The notes: generated by a model not told the origin, from the letters alone. 64,000 nucleotides of DNA from JALHFZ01 sp963674625 (GCA_963674625.2 CAXXXO010000004.1:310001-374000); one strand, 5' to 3'. Positions 1 through 8,687 are shown, numbered from the stretch's first letter. Program-made: numbers and translations.

Positions 1-353
1 TCGATGAGGGCATTTCCGCTGAAGGGGTACATTTCGAGAACGCCGATCACCGTCGGCTGGACGAGGGAGCGGATGAATTCATCGTAGGCAAGCTGGTCCA
101 CCGAGGCGATCTCTGCCGAGACGAGTGAACGGACGAGAGTGGACATGGTGGTCGTCAGCTGCCGGGCGAAGGCCTCGTGAATCATCTGGATCGCCCGAAG
201 CTGGTCCTTGCTGAATTTGTCAGGACGGCGAAAATCGTAGTTCTTGATCTTCTTTTCGTCCGGAGCGCTGAGTTTCTCCATATCCACATTTCCCGACGAC
301 AGGGCTTCAAGAAGCGAGTCTATCTCGCTTTGGGACAGTATCTCGGGGGTCAT
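1..353 (-). CDS. fliM: Flagellar motor switch protein FliM (N-terminal part, cut by window edge)
   Basis: The reverse strand reads MTPEILSQSEIDSLLEAL and continues with a KNYDFRRPDKF segment. These are the N-terminal CheY-P-binding helix (LSQSEIDSLL) and the start of the FliM middle domain. FliM is a C-ring switch protein that binds phospho-CheY and sets rotation direction. The ATG at 351-353 follows a strong Shine-Dalgarno (AAGGAGGG). Only about 117 codons lie in the window; the C-terminal part is outside. It follows fliL by 36 nt, the usual motA-motB-fliL-fliM order. Confidence 0.93.
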   Translation of the reverse strand, partial: MTPEILSQSEIDSLLEALSSGNVDMEKLSAPDEKKIKNYDFRRPDKFSKDQLRAIQMIHEAFARQLTTTMSTLVRSLVSAEIASVDQLAYDEFIRSLVQPTVIGVLEMYPFSGNALI

Positions 354-389
354 CCGCAGCTCCCTCCTTTTCTGCAGAATGAGATCTTG

Positions 390-836
390 CTACTGCAGAA
401 CAAAGCCTTCGAAAAGCACCCGCACCACCGGAGGCTTCTCCTTCACCGGGGGCAGAATGGAATTCAGCGTTCTTTTTATGTCCTCCGCCAGCCCCATGAT
501 CCCCTCGGCGCTCGTGAGGTCCTCAAAGACCCTGTCCTTCGCGAGAAGAATGACCTCGTTTTTTATCCGGGCGAGCCATCCCGAAGAGGAGACCATCTCC
601 ATGGATTTCGGCCCTTCCACCTCGATGGAAAGTTTGAAATTCACCACGTGGTTTCCCGTGCCCGATAGGTTCGAGATGAAATCCCCGACGAAAAAGACCG
701 GTCCCGGATCGGCGATCCTGGAAGAGGGAGAGCTTCCCTCGGAGCTCAAGAAGGTCCTGCCCGCAAGCAGTCCCCCTCCGAATCCCAGAAAGAACAGCAC
801 CAGAGCCATAATAAGAGCCGTAAAAAGCCGTTTCAT
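390..836 (-). CDS. fliL: Flagellar basal body-associated protein FliL
   Basis: This 148-residue protein has one N-terminal membrane anchor (about residues 5-27, LFTALIMALVLFFLGFGGG) and a periplasmic domain containing NHVVNFKLSIEVEG, typical of FliL. FliL surrounds the stator units near MotA/MotB and supports torque. The stop is 15 nt downstream of the motB stop region in the same transcript. The length is normal. The assignment rests on topology, the conserved strand and position between motB and fliM. Confidence 0.88.
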   Translation of the reverse strand: MKRLFTALIMALVLFFLGFGGGLLAGRTFLSSEGSSPSSRIADPGPVFFVGDFISNLSGTGNHVVNFKLSIEVEGPKSMEMVSSSGWLARIKNEVILLAKDRVFEDLTSAEGIMGLAEDIKRTLNSILPPVKEKPPVVRVLFEGFVLQ

Positions 837-851
837 TTCATCATCCCTTCT

Positions 852-1574
852 TCACTGTTTCGGATAACGGGACAGGAAGACCAGATCAACCCGGCGGTTG
901 AGCGCCCGGTGTTCCGGAGTATCATTCGGCACGAGGGGCTGGTTCGGCCCGTACCCCACTGCCTGAATTTTGCGGGGGTCGAACTTCGCCCTGTACTGGA
1001 GATAGGAGGCCACGGACGCGGCCCTCGCCGAGGAGAGCCCCCAATTGTCCTGGTATTTTCCTCCCCGGATGGGAGTCGAATCCGTATGGCCCTCCACTGC
1101 CACGGCGGGAACAGCGTCCCGGATGAAATCGGCGATTTTGTAGAGAACCCGCATCCCTTCGGGTCTCAGATCTGCACTGCCCGAGGAAAAGAGAAACTGG
1201 TCCGACAGGGAGACCGTCACTCCCCGCTGGTCGATCCGTACGACGACCTGCTTGTCGAGCCCCTCGCTCTGCAGGTAGCTCCTGAGGTTCTTCGCCACCT
1301 GCCGGACATCGGGGCTCACCCGGCTGGATTCCCCCGCCTGCTGGGCCAGGCTGCCGCCGAATACCGCCGGATCCTCCTGGACGGCCTTCCCTCCGGGCAT
1401 GAACCCGAGGGCACCTTGAAAGGAAAGGATCATCATCTCGAATTTCATGACGTCAATGGAAGAAAATGAAAAAAGCAGGACGAAGAAGGTGAGCACCAGC
1501 GTCACCATGTCTCCGTAGGTAACGAGCCACAGAGGCGCCCCGGGAGAGGATTCTTCTTTCTTTCTTCTGGGCAT
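852..1574 (-). CDS. motB: Flagellar motor stator protein MotB
   Basis: This 240-residue stator subunit anchors the motor to peptidoglycan. The single transmembrane helix (about residues 17-40) carries the proton-binding aspartate at Asp22 in the TYGDM motif. A plug/linker follows. The C-terminal OmpA-like peptidoglycan-binding domain covers about residues 120-235, with EGHTDS at 161-166 and NRRVD at 226-230. The start codon overlaps the motA stop (TGATG), indicating translational coupling. An Asp in this context fits proton or sodium stators; the coupling ion cannot be decided here. Confidence 0.95.
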   Translation of the reverse strand: MPRRKKEESSPGAPLWLVTYGDMVTLVLTFFVLLFSFSSIDVMKFEMMILSFQGALGFMPGGKAVQEDPAVFGGSLAQQAGESSRVSPDVRQVAKNLRSYLQSEGLDKQVVVRIDQRGVTVSLSDQFLFSSGSADLRPEGMRVLYKIADFIRDAVPAVAVEGHTDSTPIRGGKYQDNWGLSSARAASVASYLQYRAKFDPRKIQAVGYGPNQPLVPNDTPEHRALNRRVDLVFLSRYPKQ

Positions 1575-2362
1575 CAGGCCGCCCCCTCTCCCTTCGTCTT
1601 TTCTTCAAAGGCCATTCTCTGGCGCGGGGGAAGAAAGACCTTGAGCTTCTCCTCCACGATCCGGGGGTTCTCTCCTGCCTGGATGGCAAGGACGCCCTCC
1701 ACCATAAGCTCCATGGAGAGGACCTCCTGGGCCGACCGCACTGCCAGTTTCTTTCCAATGGGCAGGGCGAATCCATTGGCGATCAGGGAACCGTAAAAAG
1801 TGGTCACCAGGGCCACCGCCATTCCGGGGCCGAGGGCGTCCGGGTTCGAGAGGTTTCCGAGCATGGTGATCAGGCCGATGAGCGTGCCGAGCATGCCGAA
1901 GGCCGGGGCGAGTTCAGCCATGGTATCGAAGAAATACTTGTTCGAGGCATGCCTCGTCTCCAGGATGCCTATTTCCGTGTCGAGAATAGCCTTCACGAGC
2001 TCGGGATCAGTTCCGTCCACCACGAGCTGTATGGACTTGCGGAGAAATTCGTTGTCCAGTTCCGACGCATCCGACTCCAGGGCGAGGAGCCCTTCCCGCC
2101 GTGCCTTTTCGGCGAAGCTCACCACAGTCTGCACGAGGGAGACGAGATCGGGTGACCCTCCCGTAAAGGCCATCTTGAGTATTTTGAAAAAACCCTTCAG
2201 TTTTTCCGGCGGATTGGCGACGATAAGGGCTCCGCCCGTTCCTCCGAGGACGATGAGCATGGATTGAAAGTCGATGAACGCGAGCCCCTGCCCTCCGGCG
2301 ACGACTCCGCCGATGACGAGAATCAGGCAGATGGCAAGCCCTATGATTGTTGTAAGATCCAC
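1574..2362 (-). CDS. motA: Flagellar motor stator protein MotA
   Basis: This 262-residue protein has four predicted membrane segments: two near residues 1-50 and two near 150-200. The cytoplasmic loop contains REGLLALE (89-96), a MotA/PomA hallmark. Pro153 in LAPAFGMLGT is the conserved channel proline. MotA surrounds MotB to form the ion channel and contacts FliG to deliver torque. It lies 47 nt after flbD and overlaps motB by one base. Confidence 0.95.
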   Translation of the reverse strand: MDLTTIIGLAICLILVIGGVVAGGQGLAFIDFQSMLIVLGGTGGALIVANPPEKLKGFFKILKMAFTGGSPDLVSLVQTVVSFAEKARREGLLALESDASELDNEFLRKSIQLVVDGTDPELVKAILDTEIGILETRHASNKYFFDTMAELAPAFGMLGTLIGLITMLGNLSNPDALGPGMAVALVTTFYGSLIANGFALPIGKKLAVRSAQEVLSMELMVEGVLAIQAGENPRIVEEKLKVFLPPRQRMAFEEKTKGEGAA

Positions 2363-2409
2363 GTAAATCGCGCCTCCCCGAAAATGGCCTCAGCTGCCCT
2401 GAGAACTGT

Positions 2410-2640
2410 TCACTCCTGGTCTTCTCCCATCGGGCCCAGTTCCCTGCCGGCGAAAAAAGAAAAGAGGACTTTCTGCCTGTACTCCACGACCCGCTGCACG
2501 ATCTGCTCCATGGGTTCGGAAACAACGTACCGGTGGCCGTTGACGAGACGGATGACCGTATCGGGAGTGGATTCCACGGTTTCGATGAGGTCGGCGTTGA
2601 CTGTAAAGGGCTCACCGTTGATCCTGTGGAGGGTTATCAT
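2410..2640 (-). CDS. flbD: FlbD/SwrD family flagellar protein
   Basis: This small protein of about 76 residues begins MITLHRINGEPFTVNADLIE and contains HRYVVSEPMEQIV, the FlbD family pattern. In Bacillus subtilis the homologue SwrD, encoded between flgE and fliL, raises motor torque. The gene sits between flgE and motA, the expected position. The reading frame stays open 14 codons further upstream into flgE. ATG 2640 is preferred because the family consensus starts there and it follows the flgE stop by 13 nt. Confidence 0.87.
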   Translation of the reverse strand: MITLHRINGEPFTVNADLIETVESTPDTVIRLVNGHRYVVSEPMEQIVQRVVEYRQKVLFSFFAGRELGPMGEDQE

Positions 2641-2653
2641 GAAAGTCTCTGCT

Positions 2654-4600
2654 CTACCGCTTGATGTTGATGAGTTCTTCAAGGACCTGATCGCTCGTCG
2701 TCACGACCCGGGCGCTTGCCTGAAAACCCCGCTGGGCCACGATGAGCCGCACGAACTCCTCCGAAAGATCGACATTGGCCATTTCGAGGGTTCCTCCGGC
2801 AATACTCCCCGCTCCCCCCTCGAGAGGAGGAACGATCTGGGCGAGCCCCGAATTGTTGCTGGCGAGAAAAGCCGTATCACCGATTTTGTCCAGTCCGCTC
2901 GGGTTTGAGAACAGGGCGAGGGCGACCCGGTAGAGGGGGATATTTCTGCCGTTGCTGTAGACACCTGTTATGGTGCCGTCCTTGCCTGCGGCGAAGTCAT
3001 TCAAAACGCCCATGGCATAGCCGTCCTGAAAATATCCCTTCGTGGTGAAGGCGCTGCCGTACTGGGTCACTCCCTCGAGAGCCGGCTTGCCGAAGGATTC
3101 TCCGGTGAAATCGAGGGTGATTCGCGCGTCCTCCGCCCCGAGGGAACCGAAATTGACGCCGATTTCTCCGGTGGAACCGCTTTCTATCTGCCCCCCCGGC
3201 GTGAAATTCACGAGCCCCGTGTTGTCGGTCAGGGTGATCCCCGATTCTTCCGGAAGCCAGGCCCTCCAGCGCCACTGGTTATTATCCGTTTTTTCCCAGC
3301 TCACTTCAAGAGTATGGGCATTTCCAAGGGTGTCGTAGACGTCCATCTTCGTGGCGTGGACACTGGCGATTTTCTGGTTGATCGTGGCGAGATCTTCTCC
3401 GGAAGCCGATATGACGGCTATGCCGAGACCATTTTCCGATGCCTTCGCACTCAGGGTGCTCGTTCCGACGGGGGTGGCGGCAGAGAGGGTGAAGGTTCCG
3501 TCGCCCTTCACGGGGATGACGAGTTCGTTCACCTCCGCGACGGGAGGGATTGCCCCGTTGGTGCTCCAGAGCCTGAGGGTGCGGTACCCTTCCTGCCCTG
3601 CGGTCTGCACGTCGTCGAACTCCGCGAGGTAATATTTCGCGGGAGAAACGGAGGAGTCTGCGACCATGGAGTAGTTCATGAACCCGGCCGCTTCGATCTT
3701 CGTGGAAAAGGGCAGGGGGGGGTTGAGGGGGTCGGCGGGGTCGGGGTAGGTCCCCGAAATGGTCAGGGTCCCCGTGGCGGAGTCGAAGACGACGCCGGCG
3801 GGAAGCACCGTGATGCCCGCAGGGGCGGCAAAGGGCGCGGTGGACGACAGGGTCAGCTGCGGCATCCCCGTGGTCTCGTCAATCCCTCCGAACTCGAGGG
3901 GGATGCTCCAGTCGCCTCCTGAAAGGGTGCAGAATTCTCCGGCTACGGTTCCTCCGGAAATATCGTTCAGAATGAAAGTGTCCCCGCCGATGTCGAAGGA
4001 GACGGAGGCGTCGTTTCCGGTAATCCCCATGGGAAGATAGACGGAGGCTCTGCTGTCGAGGTTGCACCGGTATCCGGCGACCTCGGTCCCCTTGGCGGGA
4101 ATTTTTTGCCCCACGGGGATATTGATATCCGTGAGGCTCGAACCGACGGTATATTTCGTCGGGTCGATGGGGTCCATGGTCATTTCAAACCCCTTGACCA
4201 TGTATCCCGTCCCGGCCTGGGCCAGATTTCCGTTCCCGTCGAGAAGGAAATTTCCGGCCCTGGTGTACATCTCGTTGTTCCCGTCGCTCACCACGTAGTA
4301 TCCGTCCCCCTGGATGGCCATGTCCGTGCGGTTGCCCGTGAACTGGGTTTGTCCCTGGGAATGGATTGTATCTATGGCGGCCACGTTGACCCCTAGCCCC
4401 ACCTGCATGGGGTTGATTCCGCCCCGCCCCTCCGCCGGGGAAGAGGCTCCCCGGGTCGTCTGGTACATGAGATCCTGAAAGGTCACCGTGGATTTTTTGA
4501 ATCCCACCGTGTTCACGTTCGCGATATTATTGCCTACCACGTCAAGCAGGGTCTGATGGGCTCTCACGCCCGTAACGCCCGACATCAGGGATCGAAGCAT
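2654..4600 (-). CDS. flgE: Flagellar hook protein FlgE, enlarged
   Basis: This 648-residue protein forms the hook. It has the rod/hook N-terminal helix (LDVVGNNIANVNTVGFK, residues 19-35), the central FlgE core (GYFQDGYAMG) and the C-terminal helix motif (VDLSEEFVRLIVAQRGFQASARV). Enteric FlgE is about 400 residues, so roughly 250 extra residues lie in the surface-exposed middle (about 190-430). Lys166, Cys179 and Asn180 occupy the spacing of the lysinoalanine cross-link residues of spirochaete hooks (see findings). It is preceded by a 155-nt leader after flgD with no recognised structure. Confidence 0.95.
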   Translation of the reverse strand: MLRSLMSGVTGVRAHQTLLDVVGNNIANVNTVGFKKSTVTFQDLMYQTTRGASSPAEGRGGINPMQVGLGVNVAAIDTIHSQGQTQFTGNRTDMAIQGDGYYVVSDGNNEMYTRAGNFLLDGNGNLAQAGTGYMVKGFEMTMDPIDPTKYTVGSSLTDINIPVGQKIPAKGTEVAGYRCNLDSRASVYLPMGITGNDASVSFDIGGDTFILNDISGGTVAGEFCTLSGGDWSIPLEFGGIDETTGMPQLTLSSTAPFAAPAGITVLPAGVVFDSATGTLTISGTYPDPADPLNPPLPFSTKIEAAGFMNYSMVADSSVSPAKYYLAEFDDVQTAGQEGYRTLRLWSTNGAIPPVAEVNELVIPVKGDGTFTLSAATPVGTSTLSAKASENGLGIAVISASGEDLATINQKIASVHATKMDVYDTLGNAHTLEVSWEKTDNNQWRWRAWLPEESGITLTDNTGLVNFTPGGQIESGSTGEIGVNFGSLGAEDARITLDFTGESFGKPALEGVTQYGSAFTTKGYFQDGYAMGVLNDFAAGKDGTITGVYSNGRNIPLYRVALALFSNPSGLDKIGDTAFLASNNSGLAQIVPPLEGGAGSIAGGTLEMANVDLSEEFVRLIVAQRGFQASARVVTTSDQVLEELINIKR

Positions 4601-4755
4601 GGTTTTTCCTCCCGTTTCTGTTCATAGGATGCGCAGTCCCTTGCGGTCCGTTCTCCGCCCTGCCTTCCGTGGGGGCCGGCTGTGTCTTTTATATCTCGGA
4701 GGTCCGCAGTCTTTTCTGTAGCTTTTCACCAGGGGAAAAGGACGGCAACCTTAGG

Positions 4756-5166
4756 CTACGCTACGGCCAGGACCTTTTCCAGGGGGATGTCGATCTCGTC
4801 GTCGGTGACGAGGATGGTTCCGCCCGTTTCAAACCGCAGGTAGGCAACTTTGCCGTATTCCTTCAATCCGTCGTCATTCTCGTATTCCACCGTCCGGCCT
4901 ATATAGCTTACCGCCGTTCCCCGGGAGACGGCGTTCATCTGGTCGATGCTCTTGTTCATGTTGGTCATCTGCTCAAGGGTGCTGAACTGGGCCATCTGGG
5001 CTATGAAATCCTGATCTTTCAGCGGATCGAGAGGGTCCTGGTTGCTCAGCTGGGCGATCAGGATCTTGAGAAAAGCGTCCTTTCCGAGTTCGCTGTTGAC
5101 CGCCCGCAGCTCGTCTCCCGATGTACCCGTTGAAAAAATGCTGTTCGCTGTGCTTTGAACTTCCAT
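4756..5166 (-). CDS. flgD: Hook-capping scaffold protein FlgD (short form)
   Basis: The 136-residue product carries the FlgD N-terminal signature ELGKDAFLKILIAQLSNQDP followed by DQDFIAQMAQFSTLEQMTN. FlgD caps the growing hook and is needed for FlgE assembly. The protein stops after a short TDDEIDIPLEKV segment, so the Ig-like/FLG domains of enteric FlgD (about 230 residues) are missing, as in Bacillus-type FlgD. It lies 12 nt after fliK and upstream of flgE, the usual order. ATG 5166 has a GGGGG Shine-Dalgarno. Confidence 0.92.
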   Translation of the reverse strand: MEVQSTANSIFSTGTSGDELRAVNSELGKDAFLKILIAQLSNQDPLDPLKDQDFIAQMAQFSTLEQMTNMNKSIDQMNAVSRGTAVSYIGRTVEYENDDGLKEYGKVAYLRFETGGTILVTDDEIDIPLEKVLAVA

Positions 5167-5178
5167 TCTTCATCCCCC

Positions 5179-6933
5179 CTAGGCCATCCAGTAGAGCAGG
5201 CCCTGTTCAAGATCCACCCTGAAGGAGAGGTTCTCTTCTCCTCCGTCTCTTTCCGTCCGGGGGACAAATACATTTTTTCCCTCCCCGGCTTGCTTTTCAC
5301 TCCCTCGTCCGTTTTCTCCGTCTCCGATATCCACCGTGCAGGAAGTCATCTGAACTCCCTGCTGGGAAAGGGAGTTGCGGAGGACCGTCACCTGGTCCTG
5401 CACGAGCTGCCGCAGCTGCTCGTTTCCGACTTTGATGGACGCCTCCACTCCGCCGGCCGTTGAGGAAAGCTCGATCTCCACCCTGCCCAGGGCGGGGGGC
5501 TCAACGACGATGGTGGCCCTGTGCAGGCCGTCCCTCTTCAGAAAGCGGACCACGTTCGTCATCCCTTCGCCGAGGGCCTCGCCGCTGCGGCCGGAAAGAG
5601 GTACTTCCGCTCCCCGGGAGACAGGAACCGTTCCTTTGCCCTCGGCAGCGCCTGCGGTCCGCAGGACGCCGGAAAAGGAGCTCTCCCCGTTCCGGGAACG
5701 GATCGGCTGAGGCTCTTTCTGGTCCTCCTTGTCTGCGGGAAGAGGTTCATGGGCTTTTCGGGTGCTGTCCTGGGCCGGATTCTTCAGGACGGGAAATTCT
5801 TTTTCAGATTGAGAAAAATTCTTCTCATCTTCCCCGGAGGAAGATGAGAGGCTTTCACCGCCATTTCCTGCATTCTTTGCAGCTGGGTTCTTTCCTTCGC
5901 CGGTCCCGGCGGAATAGGACGCTTCTCCGTCCTTCTCCTCTGGGGCATACTCCGGGGGAGGGACTGAAGTCCCTTCTTTCCGGCGGGAAGCGAGAAGAAC
6001 GGCATCTGCCGGGTCTCTCTTTCCCGGCGAAATCTCTCGTGCTTCAGGGAGCGTCTTCCCGGGGGCGGAAATTTCTTCCTGTCCAGGCACAGCAGAGGGA
6101 CCGGAAACCAGGACAGCATTCTCGGCATGGACATTCGTTTTCTGAACCGGGAGAAGATCTTCTTCTCCCGTACTGTCCTTTGCGGAGAGGCGGGGACTGT
6201 CCCCAAGGGGAGAACAGCCTGAAGTCATACAGTCCTCTTCGGCCGATTCTTCTTCCGCCGGAGGAAGCCCTTTCGAAGAAAGCAGCAAAGCGGATTCCTC
6301 TTTCTCTCCGGGTGTGAGCGATGCCGGAGAGGACCCTGAAGGGATCGAGAAGCCCGAGGCCTCTCCCGGCAAAGGAAGAGAGCCGGAAAGAGGCCCGTTC
6401 GGGTACCGAAGCGCCCCCTCGGGAGAATTTTCTTCCCCGGTTTCTTTCATGCCCGCTTTCAAAGACCCCTTCACCGCAGATTTGGCTGATGCGAAAGCCG
6501 GGATTGCCTCTTTCGTCCCGGCTTTCAGCGGGATCTTCACCGCCCCCTGAAGAAGGGGCAGGAGGGCAAAGGAAGAAGAAGAATTTTCTTCCCCAGTTTC
6601 TTTCATCCCCGCTTTCAAAGACTCCTTCATCGGAGATTTGCCTGATGCGAAAGCCGGTATTGTCTCTTCCATCCCGGCTTTCAGCGGGACCTTCACAATC
6701 CCCTGAAGAAGGGGCAAGAGGGCAAAGGGAGAAGAATAAGAAGGCTCTGAAGAGCCTTCTTTTGAAAGGTCAGGAGCTGTTGCAGTTTCACCGCAAACCT
6801 CCGGATTTTTCATGCATGAAGTCAGAAGCTGTGCAAACCGACAGGTCTCCCCGGACGCCGAGGATGTTCCGGCTGCGTCCGGTGAAGGTCCGTCAAAAAG
6901 GGGAGGAACATTGCTCAAAAGGGGGGAAAGCAT
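5179..6933 (-). CDS. fliK: Flagellar hook-length control protein FliK
   Basis: This 584-residue protein has a long low-complexity N-terminal region rich in Glu, Lys, Ser, Pro and Gly. It ends in the Flg_hook C-terminal domain at about residues 440-535, with VVEPPALGRVEIELSS and LRQLVQDQVTVLRNSL-like segments. FliK is a secreted molecular ruler that switches export specificity through FlhB. Residues 70-173 are two 52-residue tandem repeats. Position between the MotE-like gene and flgD is canonical. The start has an AGGAGGT-like Shine-Dalgarno 8-10 nt upstream. Confidence 0.92.
   Translation of the reverse strand: MLSPLLSNVPPLFDGPSPDAAGTSSASGETCRFAQLLTSCMKNPEVCGETATAPDLSKEGSSEPSYSSPFALLPLLQGIVKVPLKAGMEETIPAFASGKSPMKESLKAGMKETGEENSSSSFALLPLLQGAVKIPLKAGTKEAIPAFASAKSAVKGSLKAGMKETGEENSPEGALRYPNGPLSGSLPLPGEASGFSIPSGSSPASLTPGEKEESALLLSSKGLPPAEEESAEEDCMTSGCSPLGDSPRLSAKDSTGEEDLLPVQKTNVHAENAVLVSGPSAVPGQEEISAPGKTLPEAREISPGKRDPADAVLLASRRKEGTSVPPPEYAPEEKDGEASYSAGTGEGKNPAAKNAGNGGESLSSSSGEDEKNFSQSEKEFPVLKNPAQDSTRKAHEPLPADKEDQKEPQPIRSRNGESSFSGVLRTAGAAEGKGTVPVSRGAEVPLSGRSGEALGEGMTNVVRFLKRDGLHRATIVVEPPALGRVEIELSSTAGGVEASIKVGNEQLRQLVQDQVTVLRNSLSQQGVQMTSCTVDIGDGENGRGSEKQAGEGKNVFVPRTERDGGEENLSFRVDLEQGLLYWMA
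6415..6726 (-). repeat. Two tandem 156-bp in-frame repeats inside fliK
   Basis: FliK residues 70-121 and 122-173 are near-copies. Both begin FALLPLLQG, then carry PLKAG, IPAFAS and LKAGMKETGEEN. The period is exactly 52 codons (156 bp), at 6571-6726 and 6415-6570. Inside each unit the LKAG motif appears twice, about 22 residues apart, hinting at an older shorter repeat. Confidence 0.9.
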
Positions 6934-6955
6934 GGCACAGCACCTCCACAGGTAG

Positions 6956-7621
6956 TTATGGCCGTCCCGGGGCCGCGAGCCGCTCCGTTAGCCGGGCCGC
7001 AGCGGCGGCCTCCATGCGCCCGAGAATCGAAGCCCTCACGTCGCTTGACATCTTCTCCAGAAGCCTGACGGCGAGATCCTCCCGAAGCTGTTCGACAATC
7101 AGCGCGGCTTTGCGGGGGGAAATCTCCTGGTAGGTTTTCATGAGCATCGCCAGGTAGGCATCTTCCTCCTCCGGATTTTCAGCCGGCTTCTCCTCTTTCG
7201 CCCGAAGAGTCTGTTCCCGGTTTTCGAGAGCGCTCCTCCTCTTTCCAACGTCTGCGGAGAGGGCCTCGAGCCTTTCTGAGAGAGCGTTGAGCTCCATTTC
7301 CCGTTCGCTGAGCCTGTCGCTCCAGCGTTCGAGTTCGAGACGACGCCGCTCCTCTGAAGTGAGGGTATACTCCTCCGGGATTCCGAAGCTCTTCGCAAGG
7401 GACGGCCCGATCCACGGAAGGCGGGGCACCGAGCTGTAAAAAAGGGGCCGCCCGTCCCACACGCCCCCGAAATGGAGGCCGACTGCAGCGCCCGCGGCCA
7501 GAAGAAGGAATAGAAAAAGGAGAGCCCCCTTGCGTCCCTTTCGTTTTTCTTTTTTTCCTTTCGGCCGGGGGGTACTCTCCTGGGAGATGTCATCTAAAGG
7601 CTCTCTGGGTTCATCAGGCAT
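6956..7621 (-). CDS. MotE/YlxF/FlbB-like flagellar coiled-coil membrane protein
   Basis: The product of about 221 residues has a basic N-terminal cytoplasmic stretch (KGKKEKRKGRKG) and one membrane helix (about residues 33-52). A long charged coiled coil follows (about 95-165, ERRRLELERWSDRLSEREME), then a MgtE-N/FliG-like helical tail (YQEISPRKAALIVEQL). This layout fits MotE, YlxF and FlbB proteins that help stator or FliF assembly. The ATG at 7621 overlaps the transglycosylase stop (TGATG). Family membership is inferred from architecture and from position between fliJ and fliK. Confidence 0.75.
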   Translation of the reverse strand: MPDEPREPLDDISQESTPRPKGKKEKRKGRKGALLFLFLLLAAGAAVGLHFGGVWDGRPLFYSSVPRLPWIGPSLAKSFGIPEEYTLTSEERRRLELERWSDRLSEREMELNALSERLEALSADVGKRRSALENREQTLRAKEEKPAENPEEEDAYLAMLMKTYQEISPRKAALIVEQLREDLAVRLLEKMSSDVRASILGRMEAAAAARLTERLAAPGRP

Positions 7622-8235
7622 CAATCATCTTCGCCCCCCGATTTTTTCCTGTACAGCGCAAGGATTGTCTTCACATAATGCTGGGTCTCCGCGAAGGGAG
7701 GAATTCCCCCGTAGGAGTCCACCCGTCCCGGCCCCGCGTTGTAGGCTGCGAGGGTCTTCTCCAGGTCTCCGTCATATTTATCGGACAGTTGGGAAAGGTA
7801 TTTAATCCCCCCCTCGAGATTTTGTAACGGATCGAAGGGGTCCTCCACTCCGAGCATCTTCGCCGTGCCCGGCATGAGCTGCATGATCCCCATGGCACCC
7901 TTGGAGGAAAGGGCGTCCGTCTTTCCCCCCGATTCCATGCGGATTACCGCCCTGACAAGATTTTCGTCCACACCGTATTTTCCGGCCATGTCTGATATGC
8001 TGCTGCGCCAGTCCCCGTCCTTTTTTGCGGATTTTTCCTCAGCAGCGCGGCCGGGAAGAGACGGGGGTGTTTTTTCTGCAGGCTTTCCCTTTCGGGGAGT
8101 TTCCTCCCGGGCCAGCACGTCCACGAACCGGTCTTTGCCCTCAGGCGGGGTGGTCTCCACTGCGGGACGAACTCTCCGCTCGATCTCCTCCATACGGCCC
8201 ATGACCCTGGAAAGGGCGGAGAAATTCGGCCTCAT
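7621..8235 (-). CDS. Flagellar-operon lytic transglycosylase (SLT domain)
   Basis: This 204-residue protein ends in an SLT lysozyme-like domain (about residues 85-195). The catalytic glutamate is in AVIRMESGG, followed by KGAMGIMQLMPGTAK and the AYNAGPG motif. It would cleave peptidoglycan to let the rod through, replacing the FlgJ muramidase. No signal peptide is visible, so export through the flagellar secretion apparatus is a reasonable inference. The N-terminal 80 residues are low complexity. It overlaps fliJ by 4 nt (ATGA) and the MotE-like gene by 1 nt. Confidence 0.87.
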   Translation of the reverse strand: MRPNFSALSRVMGRMEEIERRVRPAVETTPPEGKDRFVDVLAREETPRKGKPAEKTPPSLPGRAAEEKSAKKDGDWRSSISDMAGKYGVDENLVRAVIRMESGGKTDALSSKGAMGIMQLMPGTAKMLGVEDPFDPLQNLEGGIKYLSQLSDKYDGDLEKTLAAYNAGPGRVDSYGGIPPFAETQHYVKTILALYRKKSGGEDD

Positions 8236-8687
8236 GCCGATCCCCTCTGAAGGGAACCGTGGCGGATTCCGGCGATATCATCCAGCTCGCCCTGCTCTCT
8301 CTTGAGAGCTGCCGCCTTCCACTCGTCCACAAGGTCCGAGACATATTTCTCCATGATCTGCACGTCCCGGTGCTTCTCCACAAGGCGCGCCTCCGTTTTC
8401 TCAATGGTCGACCGAACGGAGCACAGGACGTCCCCCTCGTCGCAGATACGGGATTCGATTCTGTCGATGGCCTTGCGGCTGAACCACATCTCCTGGACGG
8501 TAAGAGGGTTTTTCCCCTGGAGGCCGAAGGAGAGGAGGGCCTCCGCTTTTTTCGTCTCGAGATCCCGCAGAAGGTCAACAAGCCGGTCCTCTTCTTTTTT
8601 TTCCGAGGAGAGAAGAAGCTGCTGCTCTTCCCGCCCCTTGATCCGCGTCCTGAGTATTTTTTCGAAACGCCGCACTTTTTTTTCCAT
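8232..8687 (-). CDS. fliJ: Flagellar export chaperone/stalk protein FliJ
   Basis: This charged protein of about 151 residues is predicted almost entirely helical coiled coil (MEKKVRRFEKILRTRIKGRE onward), as in FliJ, the central stalk of the FliI ATPase ring. The identification relies mainly on coiled-coil character and its position immediately after fliI. ATG 8687 is chosen over an ATG at 8720 because a GGGGAGG Shine-Dalgarno lies 6 nt upstream of the former and none precedes the latter. Confidence 0.82.
   Translation of the reverse strand: MEKKVRRFEKILRTRIKGREEQQLLLSSEKKEEDRLVDLLRDLETKKAEALLSFGLQGKNPLTVQEMWFSRKAIDRIESRICDEGDVLCSVRSTIEKTEARLVEKHRDVQIMEKYVSDLVDEWKAAALKREQGELDDIAGIRHGSLQRGSA

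Noticed and set aside
4601..4755. Possible riboswitch (cyclic di-GMP type) in the flgD-flgE gap
   Set aside because: The 155-nt leader has some short complementary GGACC/TCCG pieces but I could not match the conserved GEMM core or a stable multi-helix fold.
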